DNA of 64,000 nucleotides from Candidatus Woesearchaeota archaeon (GTDB lineage Archaea > Nanobdellota > Nanobdellia > Woesearchaeales > JAFGUC01): NCBI GenBank assembly GCA_016938695.1, contig JAFGUC010000043.1:55213-119212 (forward strand), read 5' to 3'. The notes under the pieces were generated by a model. It made no database searches and had not been told where the DNA came from. It saw nothing but the letters and a program-made list of their open reading frames with translations. Below are positions 37,018 to 45,226 of the stretch, one piece after another. Positions within the stretch are counted from its first letter, which is position 1. Each line of letters starts with the position of its first letter. A program made the translations under genes and the position numbers.

Positions 37018-37728
37018 TTAGCGCTTAGACTCTAAAGAAACCGCATCTTCAATATCTTCAGTCTTAACTGAACATCCATTTAATTTAAGAGCCCAAAGAA
37101 CACCCGACAATAAATCATGTTTCAAGTTAGGATCATATTTTTTTGAATCTTCATTAAGATATTTAGAAAATAAACCAGCATCATAAGCAACAATTGCCAA
37201 TTCAAAAGAACGAATTACCTTCAAATTCTTAAAATGAATTTTCAATGAATTCAAATGTTCCTTATTCAAAATCATCTTAGAGTGAAGTTTCCTCTCAAGT
37301 CTATTTAACAGCTTAGATGGGTCCTCAATAAGATATCTAGTCGCAGTTTCATCAATTACAACTGCTTGAGCGTGCAATTCTAATGCTGCACACAAAACTT
37401 CAATTTCTGCAGGATGAACAATTTTAATCCAATTATTTTTTGCTTCATATGAAGTGTTTGCTAAATTAAGTAATTCAGTTGAAAGAGAAGTTGCACCTTT
37501 ACTTTCATAAACTTCAATTACACCATTTGCCAATAAAGGTAATAACTGAACAGCTTCAAATCGAAATTTCTTAGATTTTAATGGTTTATCAATTAACTCT
37601 TCTTTAACTTTAGGAGTTATTACAAATCTTCCACCAAACTTTTCTTTCAATTCCGGCAAAATCCACAATAAATTGTTTGATGCCAATGAAATAATAGGTC
37701 CAGTATCAAAAACCAAGACTTTATCCAT
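37018..37728 (-). CDS. PIN-domain protein
   Basis: 236 residues. N-terminal PIN domain with VFDTGPIISLA (first acidic residue), KVKEELID, HPAEIEVLCAALEL and AVVIDETATRYL, giving the four acidic residues of a PIN nuclease site. The C-terminal 90 residues are helical. No zinc ribbon, so it is not Nob1. It starts 2 bp after an HTH-containing protein gene, a spacing typical of paired regulator/nuclease genes. It could be a toxin-antitoxin pair or an RNA-processing pair. Confidence 0.82.
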   Translation of the reverse strand: MDKVLVFDTGPIISLASNNLLWILPELKEKFGGRFVITPKVKEELIDKPLKSKKFRFEAVQLLPLLANGVIEVYESKGATSLSTELLNLANTSYEAKNNWIKIVHPAEIEVLCAALELHAQAVVIDETATRYLIEDPSKLLNRLERKLHSKMILNKEHLNSLKIHFKNLKVIRSFELAIVAYDAGLFSKYLNEDSKKYDPNLKHDLLSGVLWALKLNGCSVKTEDIEDAVSLESKR

Positions 37729-37729
37729 T

Positions 37730-38284
37730 TTAATTCAATCCAAATAAACTTCTTGCAAAAACAATCCTCTTCACAAGACGCGTTTTATTATCGTCATCTA
37801 AATCATCTGAAATATCACTCTTACCTAAATAATTCTGCATCTCCCACTGAGATACACCTAACACTTCGGATGCTTGAGCAACAGAGATTCCATGATCAAT
37901 TAATTTTGCACCTTTCTTTATTTTAGCGTCATCTAATACTCTTTCAACATAAGTTCGAAAGTGACTTATCTTAGAAATCTGTTCGATTGCAAGTTGAATA
38001 TTACGTCTGTATTGTTCAACATTATAATTACGCAAATATTCTACTGCTTTTGCTAAATAGACATCAGCTTCTTCAGGAATCACTGAATATTTCTTCTTAA
38101 TCTTGTAAAGCGCGTAAACAACAACAGCAAGTCTTACAGAATCTTGATCCTGAAAGATACTTGCATTGTGTATACATCTATTCGAACAATTAAACAAAAT
38201 TTCAGTTTTAAGTAATGGATCCTTCAAAGCATCAGCTACGTCAGCCAATATTGCAAGGATATCATTTCTTACTACTTCATTCAT
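37730..38284 (-). CDS. HTH-containing helical protein paired with the PIN gene
   Basis: 184 residues, helical throughout. The C-terminal part reads GISVAQASEVLGVSQWEMQN, a helix-turn-helix of the kind found in small regulators and in UPF0175-like antitoxins. The N-terminal 110 residues resemble a helical bundle with two Cys in CSNRCIH. It ends 1 bp before the PIN gene start region and begins 1 bp after the SurA-like gene, so the three genes form one unit. A partner or antitoxin role for the PIN protein is inferred from adjacency. Confidence 0.65.
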   Translation of the reverse strand: MNEVVRNDILAILADVADALKDPLLKTEILFNCSNRCIHNASIFQDQDSVRLAVVVYALYKIKKKYSVIPEEADVYLAKAVEYLRNYNVEQYRRNIQLAIEQISKISHFRTYVERVLDDAKIKKGAKLIDHGISVAQASEVLGVSQWEMQNYLGKSDISDDLDDDNKTRLVKRIVFARSLFGLN

Positions 38285-38285
38285 T

Positions 38286-39425
38286 TTAGTATAACTTACA
38301 ACCTGTTAAATCACTCAAATAATCAATTGTTAAAAATCCAGTTGCAAAAGAATCACTTATTTTCCATGTTGGAAAAGTAGTCATATCTGAACATTCTTCC
38401 TTCATTCTGCCTGTTGAAGGATCTTTACATTCAACATAATTTAGGTATTGCAAGGATTTTCCAAAAGCATCAGCTTGACGTTTTGTAAAAATATCATTAT
38501 ATACACCATAAACAACAACACCTTTGCTTGACAAACATTTAGCAAAAGAATCTAAATCAGAATAAATTCTATTTTGAATTGAAGATTCATTTCTCAATTT
38601 CTCAACAAAGTCACGATACATCAAATCTTTTTTCTGACTGAATATTTGAGATTCAATAACAGACTTGACTGAATCATAATTTAGCATATCATTTCCACCT
38701 TGTTCATAAACTGCACGAATTTCATCTTCAGTAATTTCAATTTTTGACAAAATAGTAATGTTAAGCAATTCATTTAGAACTAATTGTTTTCTGTAAAGTT
38801 CTCTAACGTGACTATAACTAATATTATTTTTTTCAAACTCGTTTTTGAATTCTTTCTTAGTTAATGGTGCAGGACTTTGAGATATAATATAATCTAAATA
38901 ACTTTCAAGCTCAGAATCACCAACAACAATTCCTAATTTGTTAGCTTGTTGTAATAATAATTTCTCATCTATTAACAAACTTAACATAATTTGTTTAGAG
39001 AAAACACTTTGATCTGTTATTTGGAAAACTTTTTGATACAACGAATATTCATCTTCAAGTGTAGCAACAGTAATAACATCACCATTAACAACAGCTGCAA
39101 CTTTGTTACCAATTACACCATATTGTTTCAGCAAAACAATAGACAATAATGCAACAGCAATAACAGCAAATACTATAAGCATATAATTGTTAAATTTAGG
39201 TAGAGAAAATTCTCTTTTCAACTTCGAAGTTGGTTCAGAAATTTTAATTTTATCTTCAACATCAGAAGAAACTTTTTTTACTTGTTTTGAAACCTGTTTC
39301 TTTTTTGCTACTAAAGCTTTAGAAACATCAGATTTTTTTATGGAACTTGATTTTTTTGAAACTTTTTTTACAGAAGCACTCTTACTTGCTTTTTTCACTG
39401 TAGTTTTTCGAACAGAACTAACCAA
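38286..39425 (-). CDS. Membrane-anchored SurA-like protein with a degenerate thioredoxin domain
   Basis: About 379 residues. The start is probably the TTG at 39425, 5 bp after ribosome site GAGGTGA; the GTG at 39434 is part of that site. A Lys/Ser-rich cytoplasmic N-terminus (about 70 residues) precedes one membrane segment (YMLIVFAVIAVALLSIVLL), then a SurA_N-type chaperone domain (VAAVVNGDVI, LLIDEKLLLQQANKLGI, NEFEKNNISYSHVRELYRKQ). The C-terminus is thioredoxin-like (FAKCLSSKGVVVYGVY, LQYLNYVEC, FPTWKI), but the CPHC active site is replaced by DIFT. Likely an extracytoplasmic folding factor. Confidence 0.75.
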   Translation of the reverse strand: MVSSVRKTTVKKASKSASVKKVSKKSSSIKKSDVSKALVAKKKQVSKQVKKVSSDVEDKIKISEPTSKLKREFSLPKFNNYMLIVFAVIAVALLSIVLLKQYGVIGNKVAAVVNGDVITVATLEDEYSLYQKVFQITDQSVFSKQIMLSLLIDEKLLLQQANKLGIVVGDSELESYLDYIISQSPAPLTKKEFKNEFEKNNISYSHVRELYRKQLVLNELLNITILSKIEITEDEIRAVYEQGGNDMLNYDSVKSVIESQIFSQKKDLMYRDFVEKLRNESSIQNRIYSDLDSFAKCLSSKGVVVYGVYNDIFTKRQADAFGKSLQYLNYVECKDPSTGRMKEECSDMTTFPTWKISDSFATGFLTIDYLSDLTGCKLY

Positions 39426-39535
39426 ACAAATCACCTCTAGTATTTATAAATAAACAAAGGTAGTTTAAAAGTTTTTCTAGTTATAGCACAAAATGAACCT
39501 TAGAAATATTAAAAAAATTAAAAAATTAAAAAAAT

Positions 39536-40924
39536 TTAAAGCTCATTAACAGTTAAAAGCTTAATTTTAGTTTCATTTGGTTTAACATTACTATCCATTC
39601 CAACCAAGTATTGGATTGAAGTATTTCTAGCAACATTAACTAATGATTTATCGATTGTTCCATCAAAAATCAATGCATAAACTCCATTGTCAATACTTTT
39701 CAATGTTGCATCTAGTTCTGATAAAGGAACTTTTCCTAAAACATTTAAGCCTTCATCTAAAACACAAGCAGCCTTTGTTCCAACAAGATCTTCTAACATT
39801 GTACTAAAAATGTCTTTTTCTTCTTTAGTTGGTTCAGGTTTCTTGAATCTTTGAGGTTGAGATTGTTGTGGTGCTCGTGAATCTCTAGAATCTCTTGAGT
39901 CTCTAGAATTGTTTCTATTATCTCTTTGATCCTTATTATTGTATTCACGTCGTCCATTATTATCTCTATTGTTATGATTTTGATTTCTTGAGTCAAAACC
40001 ATTCTCAGATTGAGATTCTTCTTGCTTTATGTTGTTAATATTATTAGCAATATTCTTTGCAGTGTTCTTTTGAAGTCGGCTAGTGTCTACCTTTTGCAGT
40101 TCCAACTTCATTTGTTCTGCTGCAATTTTGCTTCTAATTGCCTTATGGATTTCTTTTTGAGTTAATTCCTCAACTTCTTTTCCATCAGGTGCTCTTGTCA
40201 CATAATCGATATCAGCAGATGATAACAAATTCTTGATGTTCAAATCTCCCCCACGGTCACCATCAACAAACAAAGTAATACTTTTTTCTTTGCTCAAATT
40301 AATGATTGTCTTAGGGCAATTTGCACCATTCATTGCAATAGAATTCTTAAAACCATGTTTTAATAGGTTCAAAACATCTGCTCTTCCTTCAACAACAATA
40401 ATCTCATCAGATTCATCAATTGCAGGACCTGCTGCTAATTTTTCAGGACCATACTCTTGAATCTCCATAACTCTAACTGAAGAAGCAACTTCATCAGAAA
40501 GTTCCTGAGAATCTGGCATTGTTGTATCCATAAGCTGTTTTAGCAAAGTTTTTGCTCTTTCAATAACATAAGTTCGTTTTGAAATTCTAACATCTTCAAT
40601 ATTATTAACATGAACTTTCGCATTACATGGACCAATTCTTTGAATAATTTCCAATGCAGCTGCAATTATAGAAGTCTCAGCTTTATCTAAACTTGATGGA
40701 ATTATAATATCTCCTTGAGTTTTTCCTGTTTTAGTATCAACATTAACTTCAATTCTTCCAATTCTTCCGCTTCTTTGAAGTTCTCTTAACTCCAAATCTA
40801 CACCTAATAAACCTTCTGTCTGGCCGAAAATTGCGCCGATTACATCTGGCCTATCAACTACGCCATCAATTTCAATCGTTGCGTAAACAATATATTTTGA
40901 TGAAACTTGACTTATTTTTCCCAT
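39536..40924 (-). CDS. dnaG: Archaeal DnaG (Toprim) protein
   Basis: 462 residues from the ATG at 40924, which has ribosome site GGAGG 7 bp before it; an upstream in-frame ATG at 40972 lacks one. N-terminal archaeal DnaG domain (YIVYATIEIDGVVDRPDVIG), then Toprim with IIVVEGRADVLNLLKHG and FVDGDRGG. Residues about 285-375 form a long Asn/Arg/Asp-rich, probably disordered linker with a short RDS tandem repeat. The C-terminal domain follows (GTKAACVLDEGLNVLG). Archaeal DnaG is found with the exosome and has been reported to have primase activity. Confidence 0.95.
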   Translation of the reverse strand: MGKISQVSSKYIVYATIEIDGVVDRPDVIGAIFGQTEGLLGVDLELRELQRSGRIGRIEVNVDTKTGKTQGDIIIPSSLDKAETSIIAAALEIIQRIGPCNAKVHVNNIEDVRISKRTYVIERAKTLLKQLMDTTMPDSQELSDEVASSVRVMEIQEYGPEKLAAGPAIDESDEIIVVEGRADVLNLLKHGFKNSIAMNGANCPKTIINLSKEKSITLFVDGDRGGDLNIKNLLSSADIDYVTRAPDGKEVEELTQKEIHKAIRSKIAAEQMKLELQKVDTSRLQKNTAKNIANNINNIKQEESQSENGFDSRNQNHNNRDNNGRREYNNKDQRDNRNNSRDSRDSRDSRAPQQSQPQRFKKPEPTKEEKDIFSTMLEDLVGTKAACVLDEGLNVLGKVPLSELDATLKSIDNGVYALIFDGTIDKSLVNVARNTSIQYLVGMDSNVKPNETKIKLLTVNEL

Positions 40925-40981
40925 TTTTAATCCTCCACTATTATCAAAGTAAATAGGTAACTCAACTTCCATTAACCAAAA

Positions 40982-40988
40982 CTTTATA
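40982..40988 (-). promoter_or_regulatory. TATA box of dnaG
   Basis: TATAAAG on the minus strand, about 60 bp before the dnaG ATG. Transcription would begin near 40960, leaving a leader of about 35 nt that holds the GGAGG ribosome site. The box overlaps the predicted 3' end of the structured RNA just upstream. Confidence 0.5.
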
Positions 40989-41328
40989 GAATAAGACCCA
41001 ACTCAATAGCGAAACCATTCGCTACCAAACTTAACTTACAATACCAAACTATACTTCTACTAATTTCGATGCGACTTACTCAAAACACCGAATCAGTCTC
41101 ATTAACATCATTTGATAAGTGTGATTTCCCTTGACGGGAATTAAAGGTCAATTCAAAGTTGTGATTAATTAAGTATGAAAAGCTGTTGCCCAAAAATCAA
41201 CTCCTAATGTCCTTGCTTGAATTTATCGTAGGCTCAATTAGGTACTCTCAATATGGGCTGAATCATGTAAGAGTGTCTCATTCTCACAGATAAGGAAACA
41301 ATCCTTAATCTCGATAGAGGACCCATTC
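40989..41328 (-). ncRNA. Candidate structured non-coding RNA of unknown family
   Basis: About 340 bp with no coding potential, between dnaG and glyS. Read on the minus strand it can fold into a closed structure. A terminal helix pairs 41328-41322 (GAATGGG) with 40995-40989 (CTTATTC). Hairpins lie at 41311-41288 (9 bp with one bulge), 41287-41267 (6 bp), 41140-41126 (5 bp), 41092-41065 (7 bp) and 41024-41007 (TAGCGAA-TGGT-TTCGCTA, 7 bp). A two-tier stem is formed by 41258-41254 with 41192-41188 and, inside it, 41242-41237 with 41208-41203. Three helices need G-U pairs that exist only on this strand. A TATA-like TTTAAAAAT lies about 30 bp upstream. I see no RNase P or SRP signature. Confidence 0.5.
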
Positions 41329-41423
41329 ACATAATATACACTAATACACAGTTGCAATTTTTAAAGTTTGCGTTTTGGTACATTTATATTAATTTCAATA
41401 TAGCAAATAATAAAAACAACAAC

Positions 41424-41432
41424 TTTATAAAA
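41424..41432 (+). promoter_or_regulatory. TATA box of glyS
   Basis: TTTATAAAA centred 29 bp before the glyS ATG at 41457, so the mRNA is probably leaderless. It supports choosing 41457 rather than the TTG at 41352 as the start. Confidence 0.6.
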
Positions 41433-41456
41433 AATATCCCTTTCATTTCGAAGAAT

Positions 41457-43043
41457 ATGGCAGCTGAAAACGATTCAATATTAAAAAATCTGATTGCGTA
41501 CATCCAACGAAAGTCCTTTATTTGGGGCCCCGAACCTGAAATATACAATGGTATTGCAGGATTCTATACATACGGACCATTAGGAAAAGAACTTAAAAAT
41601 AATGTTGAAAATACTATTCGTAAAACGTTTAAAGCTAGCGAATTCTGGGAAGTTGAATGCCCAACAGTCGCTCCTGCTCCTGTTTGGAAGGCTTCTGGCC
41701 ATCTAGATGGTTTTACAGACCCAGTAATTACTTGTTCTAAATGTAATGCTAATTTTAGAGCAGATAATTTACTTGAAGAGTTTCTTAGAAATGATAAAGA
41801 AACAATAAAAAAACATGAAGAAATAACAGGAGAAAAAGAACTAGAACAACCTGTACCTACTGATAAAATTGAACTCTTAAAATTAATTAAATTGCATGAA
41901 GTAAAATGTCCTTCATGCAAAACATCATTTTGTGAAGTGCAAGAAATCAAGCAACATAACCTTATGATGAAAACAACAATAGGTCTAGATATTGAAGCAT
42001 ATAACAGGCCAGAAACAGCAACAACTACATATTTACCATTTCCAAGATATTTAGAATTTTTTAGAGACAAACTTCCATTTGGAGTCTTTCAAATAGGAAA
42101 AGCATACAGAAATGAAATATCTCCTAGACAATTCGTATTAAGATCAAGAGAATTTACTCAAGCAGAAGGTCAATTATTCATATTTGAAGAACAAAAGCAA
42201 GATTTTGAAAAATTCGATGATGTAAAGTCAGACATAATGCCAATGTGGTCTGCTAAACTTCAAGAAGAAAACAAAGAACCACTTAATATTTCTCTCGAAG
42301 AAGCATTCAATAACAAATTCCTAAAAAACAAAGCGTATGCGTGGACACTAAACCTTGCATACAGACTTTTTAAGAACTTAGGAATTCCTGAAAATAGAAT
42401 CAGATTAAGACAGCACTGTGACGATGAAAAAGCATTCTACGCAGATGATGCATGGGATATTGAGTTAAAATTATCAAGTTTTGGATGGACTGAAGTTTGT
42501 GGTGTTCACGACAGAACAAGTTATGATCTAAATAAACACTCAGAACACTCGGGGAAAAATTTACAAGCAAGAAACGAACAAAACGAGAAAAAGACTCCAC
42601 ACGTTCTAGAAATTGCTTTTGGAACAGATAGACCAACTTTTGCACTTCTCGACATATTCTATTCGTATGATGAAGAAAAAAAGCAAGATACTCTAAAAAT
42701 TCCAGCGCACATCGCACCAGTTAAAGTTTCAGTTTTACCTCTTGTCAAAAAAGATGGATTAAGTGAAACAGCAAAAGAAATTTACTCAGAACTTAGAGAA
42801 ATTTTTGAATGCACTTACGACCACGCAGGTTCAATTGGAAGACGATATGCTAGAAACGACGAAATAGGAACTCCATTCTGTTTAACAATAGATTACGACA
42901 CATTGGATAAAGAATCTCCTAATTTTGGAACTGTAACAATTAGAGAACGAGACACTTGCGAACAAAAAAGAATAAATAAAAAGACTTGCAAGGAAATCAT
43001 AGAAAAGTTAATATCTAACAAGATAAAATTTTCTGACATCTAA
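41457..43043 (+). CDS. glyS: Glycyl-tRNA synthetase, archaeal/eukaryotic type
   Basis: 528 residues of the homodimeric class II GlyRS. Motif 1 region near GFYTYGPLGKELKNN, an insertion with two Cys pairs (CSKCNANF and CPSCKTSF, a zinc ribbon), motif 2 around GVFQIGKAYRNEISPRQFVL, and the C-terminal anticodon domain (DHAGSIGRRYARNDEIGTPF). The frame extends 35 codons upstream from a TTG, but that extension is an AT-rich, Asn/Ile-rich translation of the promoter. The start codon choice rests on the TATA position. The next gene starts inside its stop codon (TAATG). Confidence 0.95.
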   Translation: MAAENDSILKNLIAYIQRKSFIWGPEPEIYNGIAGFYTYGPLGKELKNNVENTIRKTFKASEFWEVECPTVAPAPVWKASGHLDGFTDPVITCSKCNANFRADNLLEEFLRNDKETIKKHEEITGEKELEQPVPTDKIELLKLIKLHEVKCPSCKTSFCEVQEIKQHNLMMKTTIGLDIEAYNRPETATTTYLPFPRYLEFFRDKLPFGVFQIGKAYRNEISPRQFVLRSREFTQAEGQLFIFEEQKQDFEKFDDVKSDIMPMWSAKLQEENKEPLNISLEEAFNNKFLKNKAYAWTLNLAYRLFKNLGIPENRIRLRQHCDDEKAFYADDAWDIELKLSSFGWTEVCGVHDRTSYDLNKHSEHSGKNLQARNEQNEKKTPHVLEIAFGTDRPTFALLDIFYSYDEEKKQDTLKIPAHIAPVKVSVLPLVKKDGLSETAKEIYSELREIFECTYDHAGSIGRRYARNDEIGTPFCLTIDYDTLDKESPNFGTVTIRERDTCEQKRINKKTCKEIIEKLISNKIKFSDI

Positions 43044-43882
43044 TGGAAGAAAAAACAAAACAACTAATTGATACGCTTACAAAACTCAAAATATCAAAAG
43101 ACATACTAGAAGTTATATTACTAGTTAAATTAAAGATTAAAAGAAATGCAAGTATAGAATATTTTGAAGAAAAAAACCTCAAAACAATTGAACCAATTCT
43201 GAAAATATTAAATCTTCAATACAAACTAACAACTATAACAGGAATACCTAAATTAATAGTTGGAACAAATAATGAAGTCGAAGAAATATTTAATCTTGAA
43301 GAAGAAGTATTCTTAAAAAAAAACAAAAAAGCCCATATAAGATATGGAATATTAATGGGATATCCAAAATGTTGTTGTGAAAAAAGTTATAATAACGATA
43401 AAAAAAATTCAGTGGGATATCATTATGTAACTAAAAATCCTTGGCCATGGCAACTAAATAATTACAAAACAATGATTTGGCACATTCCTTGTTCACCAGA
43501 ATGTAAAGAATCTATTGAATTTGGAAATAAACACATAATAATCCGAGAAAAAATACGAAATAAAAAAGACCCTGATTCACTAATTAGCTCATATAAAAAT
43601 TTCTGTCTGCATTTCAGTCAAAATCTATACTCCAATTTTCAAGGAAATAAAAATAACAATTCAATTACAATAACTAAGATACTTAACAAAACTCAGAACT
43701 CTCATGCAGAGCATACTGACGAAAATATCAATTTATCAAAACAAGAAAAAATTCAATATTTTATAGAAGAAGGCGATGTATTGACGATAACAGACAAAAA
43801 AATCGAGATCAATAAAAAAGACCAGAAATATATCTACACCAAAATAGACGAATCAGATGGATGTCTAATAGAATTCAATTAG
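43043..43882 (+). CDS. DUF483-family protein
   Basis: 279 residues. The central motif GILMGYPKCCCEKSYNND and a later MIWHIPCSPEC are the marks of DUF483, an archaeal family of unknown function whose conserved Cys probably bind metal. The N-terminus is Lys/Ile-rich and helical; the C-terminal 80 residues look like a loosely conserved tail. It overlaps the glyS stop by 1 bp (TAATG), so it is co-translated with GlyRS. It lies just before tRNA-Phe. The context hints at tRNA biology but does not show it. Confidence 0.75.
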   Translation: MEEKTKQLIDTLTKLKISKDILEVILLVKLKIKRNASIEYFEEKNLKTIEPILKILNLQYKLTTITGIPKLIVGTNNEVEEIFNLEEEVFLKKNKKAHIRYGILMGYPKCCCEKSYNNDKKNSVGYHYVTKNPWPWQLNNYKTMIWHIPCSPECKESIEFGNKHIIIREKIRNKKDPDSLISSYKNFCLHFSQNLYSNFQGNKNNNSITITKILNKTQNSHAEHTDENINLSKQEKIQYFIEEGDVLTITDKKIEINKKDQKYIYTKIDESDGCLIEFN

Positions 43883-43926
43883 AAACTTTTATAAATAGAT
43901 GTTTTTACCACAATTATAACATTCTT

Positions 43927-44000
43927 GGGACGGTAGCTCAGCCTGGGAGAGCACTTGGCTGAAGACCAAGGTGTCCCGGATTCAAATTCCGGCCGTCCCA
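43927..44000 (+). tRNA. tRNA-Phe (GAA)
   Basis: Cloverleaf with acceptor GGGACGG/CCGTCCC, T8 A9, anticodon loop CTGAAGA (anticodon GAA, G37), T-arm CCGGA-TTCAAAT-TCCGG and A73. No intron, CCA not encoded. G37 is the base modified by the wyosine pathway, whose last-but-one enzyme type (Taw3) is encoded at 14750-15358. Confidence 0.96.
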
Positions 44001-44032
44001 TTTTATTCTATAAAAAAGAAATTAAAAAAATT

Positions 44033-44122
44033 CTATTCGACAAGAATGGCTTCATCATCTAAAGAGTATAAAGCACCAATTAACTTCCTATCAAACCGAC
44101 CGTAGAATTTGTTTTTATGCAT
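44033..44122 (-). CDS. Possible small protein of 29 residues
   Basis: A short minus-strand frame, basic at the N-terminus and acidic at the C-terminus (begins MHKNKFYGRFDRKLIG, ends DDEAILVE). It has a strong ribosome site GGGGTGA (44134-44128) 5 bp before the ATG at 44122, and a TATA-like AAATATATATTT about 25 bp further up. An alternative ATG at 44126-44128 is too close to the ribosome site. The good site and promoter argue for a real gene. No family recognised. Confidence 0.45.
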   Translation of the reverse strand: MHKNKFYGRFDRKLIGALYSLDDEAILVE

Positions 44123-44197
44123 GCACATCACCCCATAAATAACAGTATTGGTAAGTACAACAAATATATATTTCTTTTTAACAACTTAAGAATAACA

Positions 44198-45226
44198 TTA
44201 TCGAGTTTCTACATAAGCAGCCATAATTATTAAAAACATGCTTAATAAAAACAGTGCCAAACACTGTAGACCTATTTTTCTAAACGTCTTAGAACGAAGA
44301 TCGTGCTTTAATAACGAAATACTAATAACACCACCAGCAATCGCTGCGATAAAAAAACCACCAAATTCCAAAATACCGTGAAAGAATATCTGTCCCATCG
44401 CATAAAAAAAACCCGCAAAATAAGCTCCTATTTTTGCGAAAAAACCACCATTCATAACACTAAAAAAACGCAAAGACGTCTCTCCAATGTGAACTGCAAT
44501 AATTGAGGCATTCCAAGAAATAATAAAAAGACTTCCAGCACCAAAGATAAACGATGTCAAAAAAATAAACATTAACAATTTCAAGTTATGCGATAAAATC
44601 ACATAACGAAGAAAATCCTTATATGGATAAATGGTTCCAGTACTCAACCTATAAATTAAATCAGCAAAACGAGTATTAGAACCCAGATAAATAAGATAAG
44701 ACTTCTTACTCATATCTTCAGGCAAAACGACTTCACAGTTAATAATATCATAGTCATAAGCACTAATCAACTCATTAAGGATTTCTGCATCACAACGTTC
44801 AATTCTTGGATCAAAACCCTTATAGTTAAATTGGTACTCCTGTCCATTCTTATTATAACCCAAATCATAATACTGACTTAATTGTTGATTAAAAACCCTA
44901 CTACTAACACTTTCTGGCAAAAAAGTATACCAAAATGAAAATGAAACAATTAAACCAAAAAACAACCAAGAATAAAAAGTAAATAAACTTCTTCTTCCAA
45001 AAATATTTTTTAATTTCGAAAAATCAAAGTCATCATACTCGTAGAACCTAGTGATTATTGGAATCAATGGAATAATTGTAAAAGTAATAACAACAACAGA
45101 CGAAATTCCTTCCAATAAATTATACGATAAAATAACTGACAAACTAGAAATGAATAAAGCCATAAAAAAAACTAAATACGGCTTTTTAAAATACCTTTTT
45201 GCACTAAGTAAAAATTCAAAACTCAT
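44198..45226 (-). CDS. SpoIIM-like (DUF95) integral membrane protein
   Basis: 342 residues from the ATG at 45226, which overlaps the trmI stop as ATGA. Four to six hydrophobic segments lie at both ends. The C-terminal half carries LTSFIFGAGSLFIISWNASI and FFHGILEFGGFFIAAIAGG, the stage II sporulation protein M (PF01944-like) pattern common in archaea. An extracytoplasmic loop of about 130 residues lies between. Function in archaea unknown; membrane remodelling or transport is a guess. Co-translated with trmI. Confidence 0.82.
   Translation of the reverse strand: MSFEFLLSAKRYFKKPYLVFFMALFISSLSVILSYNLLEGISSVVVITFTIIPLIPIITRFYEYDDFDFSKLKNIFGRRSLFTFYSWLFFGLIVSFSFWYTFLPESVSSRVFNQQLSQYYDLGYNKNGQEYQFNYKGFDPRIERCDAEILNELISAYDYDIINCEVVLPEDMSKKSYLIYLGSNTRFADLIYRLSTGTIYPYKDFLRYVILSHNLKLLMFIFLTSFIFGAGSLFIISWNASIIAVHIGETSLRFFSVMNGGFFAKIGAYFAGFFYAMGQIFFHGILEFGGFFIAAIAGGVISISLLKHDLRSKTFRKIGLQCLALFLLSMFLIIMAAYVETR

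Noticed and set aside
40989..41328. Structured RNA as RNase P or SRP RNA
   Set aside because: Neither the RNase P core (AGGAAAGUC/ACAGAAA) nor the SRP helix 8 motif is present on either strand, and the helix order does not fit SRP's long rod.
41352..41456. Upstream 35-codon extension of GlyRS
   Set aside because: It contains the promoter TATA box and its translation is only AT-rich low complexity.
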